Positions 55,188 to 61,931 of a stretch of 64,000 nucleotides of DNA are shown one piece after another. The stretch comes from Nostoc calcicola FACHB-3891 (lineage in GTDB: Bacteria > Cyanobacteriota > Cyanobacteriia > Cyanobacteriales > Nostocaceae). Below the pieces are notes generated by a model that searched no databases, had not been told where the DNA came from, and saw only the letters and a list, made by a program, of their open reading frames with translations. Location: assembly GCF_014697355.1 (NCBI RefSeq), contig NZ_JACJRQ010000001.1, forward strand, positions 1 through 64,000. The letters are read 5' to 3'. The first letter of the stretch is position 1. Every line of letters begins with the position of its first letter. The position numbers and the translations under genes were made by a program.

Positions 55188-55325
55188 ATCACTTGCGGGT
55201 GTATTCTCGCCTATTCGGATAAGGATCTAGAGGCAATTTAAAAGTCTGAAGCCTCGTAAAGCGGACCGTGAAATACACCGTCGCAGGATCAACAACGGAA
55301 ATCAATACTTATTCCCGCAAGTGAT
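55188..55325 (-). ncRNA. retron msr-msd RNA (predicted)
   Basis: This stretch is bounded by perfect 12-base inverted repeats ATCACTTGCGGG (55188-55199) and CCCGCAAGTGAT (55314-55325), the a2 and a1 arms. On the minus strand the first about 46 bases (55280-55325) would be msr. The remaining about 82 bases (55198-55279) are closed by GGTGTATT/AATACACC and would be msd, with an internal GAGGC/GCCTC hairpin. It sits 114 bases upstream of the RT start on the same strand, as in known retrons. I did not identify the branching G. Confidence 0.75.
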
Positions 55326-55593
55326 GGAAGTGATTTGTCTAAGGAATCATTGGTTATAAATGAATCAGACATATCATTAGGTTATCTTACAGGCAAATGT
55401 TCTCAAAATATTCGGTGAAAATGACAAAATTAGTGGGATGTTGGGTTGAACAATAAAGAAACCCAACAAATTCCATTGGTAGCATTGGGTTCCGTGTCTC
55501 AGACCAACTTATATAATTTTTTTTTATACTAATTGTGGAATCGATCTGTTTTCAGTATAAATCCTGGAAAGACAAAAAACTTAACTCTTAATC
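55326..55593. other. intergenic region between retron and toxin pair
   Basis: The region contains the divergent promoter area and a hairpin-forming TTGGGTT...AACCCAA segment near 55442-55470. No gene is seen. Confidence 0.45.
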
Positions 55594-55932
55594 ATGAGCG
55601 GAATTAATCGTCAAATTACCCTTGACGTTAGACAACTTGCCAAGCACATAGCTGGTACACCTCAAAGTCAAAGACTTTTAAAACGAGGACTTGCCGCTCA
55701 TGTATTTAACGATGAACATACAATGAATAGAGTTGCCCAAGCCATAATAGAAAATGGACAGTTCACGGGAATCATTCGAGGATATGAGCGTTATGGGATG
55801 TTTTTTAATGAACCAATAGGTTATAGAATCAGTCCAGATGGTAGCCGTATTCTACTTTACTATGGGGAGATAAAAATCAATGCAGACAACGAATACCACG
55901 TCATCCCCCGCACAAGACCCAGTGAAGAATAA
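55594..55932 (+). CDS. conserved cyanobacterial protein with polymorphic-toxin-like C-terminus
   Basis: This 112-residue protein reads QITLDVRQLAKHIAGTPQSQ, GLAAHVFNDEHTMNRVAQAI, IIRGYERYGMFFNEPIGYRI and NEYHVIPRTRPSEE. The last segments recall the C-terminal toxin domains of CDI/polymorphic toxins. The next gene overlaps it by 53 bases, the layout of a toxin and immunity or partner pair. Toxicity is inferred, not shown. Confidence 0.7.
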   Translation: MSGINRQITLDVRQLAKHIAGTPQSQRLLKRGLAAHVFNDEHTMNRVAQAIIENGQFTGIIRGYERYGMFFNEPIGYRISPDGSRILLYYGEIKINADNEYHVIPRTRPSEE

Positions 55933-56149
55933 CTGGGAATTTACAGAAGTATGGATAGATCCAATGTTATCACCTCCATATATTCTTTTATTGCTTTGCG
56001 ATAGTGAAGATAACTGTCAAATTTACGATCCAGCGCAGGGTTATAAAGTTGTATTTTCTAGTAATGACTATGATGCAGCCAAGTCATGGTTACTAGAAGA
56101 TGAGTATGAACCAATTGAAGGTAGACTGTTAGCTACGGAATTAGCCTGA
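55880..56149 (+). CDS. small partner (possible immunity) protein
   Basis: This 89-residue acidic protein reads EFTEVWIDPMLSPPYILLLL, then NCQIYDPAQGYKVVF and AKSWLLEDEYEPIEGR. It starts inside the preceding gene (GGGGAGA 9 bases upstream of the ATG), so it is tightly coupled. Acidic character and overlap fit an immunity role. I do not recognise a named family. Confidence 0.65.
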   Translation: MQTTNTTSSPAQDPVKNNWEFTEVWIDPMLSPPYILLLLCDSEDNCQIYDPAQGYKVVFSSNDYDAAKSWLLEDEYEPIEGRLLATELA

Positions 56150-56382
56150 GTTACTAGAGAGTGTTGTACAGCAGTATCAGATTCGATCAAAGTTTTAATT
56201 TGAGAACGCTCAGTAATTGTAGAAATAAAATCAAGACAATCAGTCAAACATTCAAGGTGCCGTACCATCAGCCGCAACACACCCTACGGACTATGTAGGC
56301 TGAATTATTTTTGAATTAATTAGCGATCGCCAAGAGTACCTGATAATACTATTATTTATGCATTGATTGTCGGGGTAAGTAG

Positions 56383-56745
56383 GTGAGTCAGTTATCTGAT
56401 GAGGATGTTTATCAGGAAATCGTTAAAATAGTCGCAAAATTTAACCTGTATAAATGTGACGAATGCGCTACTGCTGTCATGCAATGGTTAAAAGAAAATG
56501 GTATTGAGGGAAAAATTATTTTTCTTAGGACGAAAAAGCGTAAAGAATATTATATTCTGAGTAAGCGCTTGGAGCGTCGCGGGATAAATGAGTCAATTAC
56601 ACTTAATGGTAAACACTACGCCGTAGAAGTTCGCGGGCGAGTATTTGATAATCTCTCGACAGATGGATTGACGAGAGAAGATTGGATTAATGATTTTAGC
56701 TGTCCAAGTGAACAATTTATCATTCAAGAATTGCTACAGTTCTAA
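56383..56745 (+). CDS. papain-fold toxin domain protein
   Basis: This 120-residue protein carries the Cys segment NLYKCDECATAVMQWLKENG (catalytic Cys at about 25 or 28), GKHYAVEVRGRVFDN (His) and an Asp a few residues later, the catalytic order of the small papain-fold toxin 2 family (Tox-PL-2) found in cyanobacterial toxin systems. It starts with GTG. The following gene is a typical partner. Confidence 0.75.
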   Translation: MSQLSDEDVYQEIVKIVAKFNLYKCDECATAVMQWLKENGIEGKIIFLRTKKRKEYYILSKRLERRGINESITLNGKHYAVEVRGRVFDNLSTDGLTREDWINDFSCPSEQFIIQELLQF

Positions 56746-56777
56746 AATAGTTTTATAAGTTGAAATAGGGGTTTGAT

Positions 56778-57140
56778 ATGGGCGGACTGTATGAAATTTT
56801 GCAAAAAATTAAAACGAAGCCGGGGATGTATATTGGTAGGGCTTCAGTGAGTGATTTATTTCATTTTCTTGTTGGATATGAATTTGCTAGAGGAGAGTTA
56901 GATATTCAACCCACAGCATGGGAGGATGATTTCCATGAAAATTTTCAGCCTTGGGTGCAGAAAAAATATCATGTGTCAACTTCTAACTCTTGGGCAAAAA
57001 TTATTATGCTCCACTGTGGGAATGAACAAGAGGGTTTTAATAGTTTTTATCGGTTGTTAGATGAGTTCCAAAATAGAGACAAAAGTCTAGAACATCAACA
57101 ACAAGTAAGTGCTAGTTATGTAGAGATAAAATCAATCTAA
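56778..57140 (+). CDS. probable immunity protein of papain-fold toxin
   Basis: This 120-residue protein begins GGLYEILQKIKTKPGMYIGR, with DLFHFLVGYEFARGELDIQP and SNSWAKIIMLHCGNEQEGF. It follows the papain-fold gene by 32 bases on the same strand. I recall similar proteins beside that toxin family. Immunity is inferred from position and recurring association. Confidence 0.7.
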   Translation: MGGLYEILQKIKTKPGMYIGRASVSDLFHFLVGYEFARGELDIQPTAWEDDFHENFQPWVQKKYHVSTSNSWAKIIMLHCGNEQEGFNSFYRLLDEFQNRDKSLEHQQQVSASYVEIKSI

Positions 57141-57148
57141 TCAGTCAT

Positions 57149-57727
57149 CTATGTAAAAATTTGCTGTAAATTTAACACAAAACCAGAGAGAACATCTTCA
57201 CCTGATAAACTTGTGGGAGATTGTAAAACTTCCGGTGCTTGATTTAGGCGATAAATTATTACTTGTTTATCTTTAGGATTAATTAACCAACCAAGTTTTA
57301 AGCCATTTGCTAAATATTCTTGCATCTTGGCTTTAGTATCTTCCACATCATCAGTTTCAGAAACTAATTCCACTGCAAAATCGGGACATAAAGGGATAAA
57401 TTTATTTTTTTGTTCTGCTGTGAGAGCATCCCATCTTTCTATTCTTACCCAAGAAGCATCAGGTGAACGAGTTGCCCCGTTTGGTAGTTTAAACCCAGTA
57501 GAAGAATCAAAAGCTTTTCCCAAATTATTTTGACTGCTCCAAAACCATATTTGACCTAATAAATCAAAATTACGATTTCCCGTTTCTCCCCCAGTGGGTG
57601 CCATGATAATTAATTCCCCTTCAGCACTTAATTCCAATCGCAACTCTTTATTCACAGCTACAATCTGTGCAAATTCCTCATCGGTAAATTGCAGATTAGG
57701 AGGTAATTGTAAAGTTAAAGCAGTCAT
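57149..57727 (-). CDS. Uma2-family endonuclease (DUF820)
   Basis: This 192-residue protein reads NLQFTDEEFAQIVAVNKELR, LSAEGELIIMAPTGGETG, RSPDASWVRIERWD, CPDFAVELVSETDDVEDTKA and GLKLGWLINPKDKQVIIYR. Its PD-(D/E)XK-like core has Asp in SPDASW and Glu-Leu-Val-Ser in the next strand. Uma2 genes are highly multiplied in cyanobacteria with unknown function. It is the intact counterpart of the pseudogene at 32106. Confidence 0.92.
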   Translation of the reverse strand: MTALTLQLPPNLQFTDEEFAQIVAVNKELRLELSAEGELIIMAPTGGETGNRNFDLLGQIWFWSSQNNLGKAFDSSTGFKLPNGATRSPDASWVRIERWDALTAEQKNKFIPLCPDFAVELVSETDDVEDTKAKMQEYLANGLKLGWLINPKDKQVIIYRLNQAPEVLQSPTSLSGEDVLSGFVLNLQQIFT

Positions 57728-58008
57728 AATTAATTGCGCTCCACTGAAATCCTATTTGCGTCAAACCTATGTGCTGTTAAGAGATTTGACTTAGCCTCTA
57801 CTTGTACTTTAGGAATTTCCCCCAACAAATGCGCCCTTACATCGTGGGGTTGTGGCGGTGGCGCGTTGTCAGCATAGCAGCGGATATTGGAGTTGTAATT
57901 AGCGATCGCTTGCGATTATCTCGTCAGAACATCCACAGCGTACTTTTTCGAGATGCAAAGAATTCTGGTTCCTTTTCCCTTTAATTTTCTACTGTTCCGT
58001 AGAGTTGT
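57728..58008. other. 281-bp intergenic region
   Basis: I see no gene. It contains a HIP1 site (AGCGATCGCT, about 57901) and runs into the palindrome at 58009. Confidence 0.4.
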
Positions 58009-58091
58009 TGTACATTAACTAATTATTTGTCAATTTAACAAAATATTGTCACAATATTTTGTTAAATTGACAAATAATTAGTTAATGTACA
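58009..58091. mobile_element. perfect 41-bp-arm palindrome with TGTACA ends, Tn7/CAST-end-like
   Basis: TGTACATTAACTAATTATTT, then GTCAATTTAACAAAATATTG, forms a 41-base arm repeated exactly in inverse around a single central C. The termini are TGTACA. TGTACA termini followed by repeated TTAAC/ATTTGTC-type motifs are what I remember of type V-K CAST (Tn7-like) ends, which insert beside tRNA genes; a tRNA-Gly gene begins 9 bases away. The five flanking bases (GTTGT and CGACA) are not duplicated. No transposase is in the window. It could also be a strong hairpin of other origin. Confidence 0.5.
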
Positions 58092-58099
58092 CGACACAA

Positions 58100-58171
58100 A
58101 GCGGGCGATGGGACTCGAACCCACGACGTTCACCTTGGGAAGGTGACATTCTACCACTGAATTACACCCGC
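58100..58171 (-). tRNA. tRNA-Gly (anticodon CCC)
   Basis: This is a 72-nt cloverleaf on the minus strand. The acceptor GCGGGTG pairs with CGCCCGC (discriminator T). The D arm has TTCAGTGGTAGAAT, the anticodon stem TCACC/GGTGA has loop TTCCCAA (anticodon CCC), and the T arm carries GTGGGTTCGAGTCCCAT. The CCA is not encoded. Confidence 0.93.
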
Positions 58172-58455
58172 GAGTAGCTGTTAGCCAAAATTTTAATATT
58201 ACTGTACAGCATACCATTATTTATCGCTGTTTTCAATTGACTAAAATGCACACTGTTTTCGCAACTGGCGATGCCTTTTTTTTTCAGAGACCCTACCGCG
58301 AACGGCAAAGCTTCTCTACGAGACGCTCTGCGAACGCTAACGCGCTTAAACCTCAGCAGAACCGGAAACGCCGCCTCTAGTCAATCTCCAACCTCATAGG
58401 AAGTCACTCAAAACCCTACACTGCGCCGACGAAAGTCAGTGTAGGATTATCTGAC
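58172..58455. other. 284-bp intergenic region with Nostoc repeat
   Basis: The region contains the AAGCTTCTCTACGAGACGCT / GCGAACGCTAACGCGC dispersed repeat (58290-58345), also present inside MITEs at about 22770 and 61690. No gene is seen. Confidence 0.55.
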
Positions 58456-59097
58456 TTACAGAACAATGTCTTCACCTCGCTCAGTGAAGCGAACTTCTTT
58501 AATATTCCATACAGCATTACTTGTTAGAGTTTTGCGGACACTACCAAACAAAGCAAACTGCTCACAACTAGAAAGAGAAGCTATTTGCCGCTTAGAATCA
58601 GGAGATAGCCGCAAATCAACTGTAGCAATGCCATTTTTGACGTTAACACGATACCCAGACAAGCTAAAGTCACTTGTATCTCGTTTTTCTATAATTTTAC
58701 CCACTGCATTTGTTACTGGTTCATCAGCTGGTACTGAAACCTTTTCTGGAATTAATTCTTGACATTGAACATCACTAGTGTAAATCGTGACATTTGCAGT
58801 TTTGCTAATGGTAGTTTTAGAAGTTGATGAGGAAGGCGTATTTTCTCCAGTAGATTCTTGATTTGGAGATTTTTCTCTCAACTGAGCAACGCTAGGAATT
58901 TGGCTGGAAGTTCGAGACGACGAGCTATTCGTGGGTGTTGTAGTAGGGGATGGGGATAATGTGCTGTTTGGTGTTGTAGTAGGGGATGGCGTTTGACCAT
59001 CAACATTATTAGTGCTGGGGTTAGAATTACAGCTGCTGATACCAAGAAGAATTGTTACAGCAATCAGGGGTAAAAGATATCTCTTAGTTGTCTTCAT
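58456..59097 (-). CDS. GerMN-domain lipoprotein
   Basis: This 213-residue protein has a signal sequence with lipobox LLGISSC (lipidated Cys at about residue 23), a Ser/Thr/Pro-rich linker to about 95, and a GerMN domain (VTIYTSDVQCQELIPEKVSV, then YRVNVKNGIATVDLRLSPDS and CEQFALFGSVRKTLTS). I start at ATG 59097 rather than TTG 59109. GerMN lipoproteins sit on the outer face of the membrane. Their role in cyanobacteria is unknown. Confidence 0.85.
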   Translation of the reverse strand: MKTTKRYLLPLIAVTILLGISSCNSNPSTNNVDGQTPSPTTTPNSTLSPSPTTTPTNSSSSRTSSQIPSVAQLREKSPNQESTGENTPSSSTSKTTISKTANVTIYTSDVQCQELIPEKVSVPADEPVTNAVGKIIEKRDTSDFSLSGYRVNVKNGIATVDLRLSPDSKRQIASLSSCEQFALFGSVRKTLTSNAVWNIKEVRFTERGEDIVL

Positions 59098-59497
59098 AAT
59101 CTTGCTCAAAAGTTACATTACTGCTATCAACTTCAATATTGCTGGTATCAATTCCGCATAAATTTGTGAATTTTGAGCCAGTCTCTAAAGTGTCAACCTG
59201 GTATCTATTAAGCCGCAATCATTTCCTAAGGGACGACGTTAATCGCCCGAACAAGATCCCCGATTTCTTAAAGAAGTCGGGGATCTGAAGGATATCAAAT
59301 ACCATTGTTATGAAACAGTATAAAAACCAAAACCACATCTTCCTCAAGGATAAAATTGGTAACATCTAAATGAGGTTACGTAAAATCCAAGAAGCTTAGA
59401 CCGATGGATATTATTCTCAGGAATGATGCCAATTAAGTATATTTCGGTAATTATTATAGTAAAATAAACCAAAATTTAATGTTTTAAAGGCAAAACA
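59098..59497. other. 400-bp divergent intergenic region
   Basis: The region holds the GATCCCCGA hairpin at 59255-59285 and AT-rich promoter sequence for both flanking genes. No gene is seen. Confidence 0.45.
59255..59285. repeat. GATCCCCGA hairpin repeat
   Basis: GATCCCCGATTTCTT pairs with AAGAAGTCGGGGATC almost perfectly. It is the best-conserved member of the family at 10148, 15500 and 35648. Confidence 0.65.
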
Positions 59498-59695
59498 ATG
59501 AATAGAGGCTCTCAACAGAAAACATTAAGAAGGCAAAACACAATTCTTGCTGCAAAACATTTTTTAGCAGAAATGGGTAAAGACGCTAGCTCAGAAGAAT
59601 TGAGATTTATCGCTGATAATGTAACTGAGATTGCACTCTTTTGGCATTTGATTGGAAATCCAGAAGAAATTTCTTCGCTGGACTTGCAAGCATAG
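59498..59695 (+). CDS. small hypothetical protein
   Basis: This 65-residue protein begins MNRGSQQKTLRRQNTILAAK (basic) and continues AEMGKDASSEELRFIADNVT, predicted helical. AAAGGC lies 8 bases before the ATG. It is unrecognised. Helical and basic character leaves DNA or protein binding open. Confidence 0.5.
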   Translation: MNRGSQQKTLRRQNTILAAKHFLAEMGKDASSEELRFIADNVTEIALFWHLIGNPEEISSLDLQA

Positions 59696-59706
59696 TCGAA
59701 GCATTA

Positions 59707-59893
59707 GAGGATGTTTGAAAAGTATTTTTCATAACATCAAAGCCTCGGAAACCTAACCCCCTAGCCCCCTTTCCCTACGAGGGAATGGGGGTTTTAAAGC
59801 CTCTCTCCGCTTGCCTAACGGCAGGCTAACGCCAACGGCCAGAGGAATGGAAGCGGGGTTTATAGTATACTTTACGACTTTTCAAACATCCTC
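59707..59893. mobile_element. MITE, TIR GAGGATGTTTGAAAAGT, TTA flanks
   Basis: The ends GAGGATGTTTGAAAAGT and ACTTTTCAAACATCCTC are perfect 17-base inverted repeats flanked by TTA on both sides. The interior carries CCTCTCCGC / GCCTAACGGCAGGCTAACGC and GGAATGGAAGCGGGG, segments shared with the element at 31092-31301. Confidence 0.8.
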
Positions 59894-59977
59894 TTATATT
59901 GAAAATGGGGAGTGGAGAGTGGGGAGTAGGGAGTAGGGCGTGAGGAGATTTTCATGCTCCTGAATTCCACTGTATTA

Positions 59978-60715
59978 TCAAACTAAGCTTATATTTGAGG
60001 AGAGCCGAGCTACCATTTCTGCACGAGACGAAACATCAAGTTTCCGGAATATCCGTTTCAAAGCTTGCTTAACAGAATTTTCTGTAATCCAGAGGTTTCT
60101 ACCAATTTCAGCATTTGTTAGTCCTTGTGCTACTAGTTCAGCAATTTGAATTTCACGTTTTGTTAAAGGATTAGTATTCAGAGAATTGAAGAGTGTTGAT
60201 TGCAATTGTAATGTTGCACGCCAAGTGGAAATATGAAGACACAAGGCGCTCAAATCAGCTAATTCTTGTGCATTAAAAGCAGGAGTGTTTCGAGTACGAG
60301 TCAAGCCAATGGCACCAAGCAGACGACCATTACCCACAACTGGCCCAACCATTACATGATAATGGTCAAAACGTGGGCAAATAATCTGCCATTCTCCAGG
60401 CGGTAACAATAATTCTTCGTGAACTACAGTGTGACGCTCAACTAAGTAACGCAACACTGGATTCTGCTTCAAGGAAAATGCCGATCGCAGCACACGAGGT
60501 ATGTTTTTCTCAAATTGCCAAAGCCGATCGAAGAAAAATATCCCCGAACGTTCAGCAGCAAAATACTCACTAAATTTACTGATGACTTGCGATCGCAGTT
60601 CTTGCTCATCACGAGCATGAGCGATCGCATCAAATAAAGATTGTAAAGAATTTACCATAATCTTAGCTGCAAAATGTACTCGTTCGAGGACTAGGCGTGG
60701 TGAGAATACAGACAT
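59978..60715 (-). CDS. LuxR-family regulator with GAF-like sensor domain
   Basis: This 245-residue protein has a GAF-like domain at about 20-165 (ELRSQVISKFSEYFAAERSG, FDHYHVMVGPVVGNGRLLGA) and a C-terminal LuxR helix-turn-helix (LTKREIQIAELVAQGLTNAE, IGRNLWITENSVKQALKRIF, KLDVSSRAEMVARL). I start at ATG 60715 because AGGTAG lies 7 bases upstream; a longer frame would overlap the divergent gene at 60749. It probably controls the divergent sulfurtransferase. The signal is unknown. Confidence 0.87.
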   Translation of the reverse strand: MSVFSPRLVLERVHFAAKIMVNSLQSLFDAIAHARDEQELRSQVISKFSEYFAAERSGIFFFDRLWQFEKNIPRVLRSAFSLKQNPVLRYLVERHTVVHEELLLPPGEWQIICPRFDHYHVMVGPVVGNGRLLGAIGLTRTRNTPAFNAQELADLSALCLHISTWRATLQLQSTLFNSLNTNPLTKREIQIAELVAQGLTNAEIGRNLWITENSVKQALKRIFRKLDVSSRAEMVARLSSNISLV

Positions 60716-60748
60716 TATTCTACCTGCATAACAATTGGCAGAATAAAC

Positions 60749-61579
60749 ATGTCCCAATACACGCACAACAATATACTTGTCGATACTCAGTGGCTCTTTG
60801 AACACCTAAATCACCCTAATATCCGTTTGATTCAAGCAGATATGAATCCACAGACTTATAACGCCGGACATATCCCCGGTGCTGTTTTTTGGAATATTAC
60901 TACTGACCTTCTACTACCTGATTACCGTATTAATTTTGACCCAGGTACATGGCAAAAACTCTTGGAAAATTCTGGGATTACAAATAAGACCACTGTTGTT
61001 ACTTATGGTGATTTTGCTGCAACAAGTGCATGGTTATTTTGGCTTTTTAAAGTTTTCGGTCACGGTGATGTGCGCGTTTTCAACGGTGGTTATCAAAAAT
61101 GGATGTCTGAAGGTCGTCCAGTAACAGTAGACTCACAAATTATTACACCAACCGAATATCAACTGCAAACTCCTGATGCAAATTTGCGAGCCTTTTTTGA
61201 TGATGTACAGGAATCTATTGGCAAATCAGATAGTGTTTTAGTCGATGTCCGCACACCTCAAGAATACGGCGGCAAATGGTTTTTCATGCAGCCACCTCAA
61301 GAAACGGAACGCGCAGGACATATTCCTGGTGCAGTGTCTGTGTATTACGAGTTAGCTCTCAATGAAGATGGAACTTTTAAATCAGTGGAAGAATTGCAGA
61401 AACTTTACACCAGCAAAAATATCACTTCTGATAAACAAGTAATTACTTACTGTGCTGTTGGTGCCCGTTCAGCCCATACTTGGTTCGTCTTGAAATATTT
61501 ACTTGGTTACTCAAAAGTCCGAAACTACGATGGGTCATGGAATGAATGGAGTCGAATTCCAAATATACCGATTGAATAG
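60749..61579 (+). CDS. thiosulfate/3-mercaptopyruvate sulfurtransferase
   Basis: This 276-residue protein has two rhodanese domains: LVDTQWLFEHLNHPNIRLIQ and YNAGHIPGAVFWN in the first, and SVLVDVRTPQEYGGKWF and RAGHIPGAVSVYYELALNED in the second. The catalytic Cys lies in ITYCAVGARSAHTWFVLKYL, with the loop CAVGAR. It transfers sulfane sulfur to thiol or cyanide acceptors. It is divergent from a LuxR-family regulator. Confidence 0.93.
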   Translation: MSQYTHNNILVDTQWLFEHLNHPNIRLIQADMNPQTYNAGHIPGAVFWNITTDLLLPDYRINFDPGTWQKLLENSGITNKTTVVTYGDFAATSAWLFWLFKVFGHGDVRVFNGGYQKWMSEGRPVTVDSQIITPTEYQLQTPDANLRAFFDDVQESIGKSDSVLVDVRTPQEYGGKWFFMQPPQETERAGHIPGAVSVYYELALNEDGTFKSVEELQKLYTSKNITSDKQVITYCAVGARSAHTWFVLKYLLGYSKVRNYDGSWNEWSRIPNIPIE

Positions 61580-61642
61580 TTTTTAACAGAATTTGTAATT
61601 CGTAATTAATTCTTACTTAAATTTATCAAAAATACAACACAT

Positions 61643-61776
61643 TAGACTTCTTGCATAAATATTTTTCGTCGGGCTACGCCCCGCTTCTCTACGAGACGCA
61701 CTCGCGTTCGCTAACACGCAGAGGCGCAGAGTCGCTCCAGAAGAGAACGCAAATAAAGACTTTTGCAAGAGGTCTA
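61643..61776. mobile_element. MITE, GACCTCTTGCA family, intact copy
   Basis: It begins TAGACTTCTTGCATAAATAT and ends ACTTTTGCAAGAGGTCTA, flanked by TA. The interior matches the interrupted copy at 22729-22979 and shows what that copy looked like before the nested insertion. Confidence 0.75.
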
Positions 61777-61931
61777 TTTATCTGTAGTATGAGAATTACG
61801 AATTACAAGTTTTGTAATTAGGAGTTATCTGCAAATTTTTTCTTTAGTCATTAACGTTGTTTGCTAGAGATTATTGGGAAATATAAAAAATGAAATCAAC
61901 TTAATATCCCTAGCTGGCAACTAACAAGACT

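Noticed and set aside
58009..58091. Ordinary Rho-independent terminator
   Set aside because: The stem is 41 bp, AT-rich, with a one-base centre and no T run, and it does not follow any gene end closely. A transposon-end explanation fits better.
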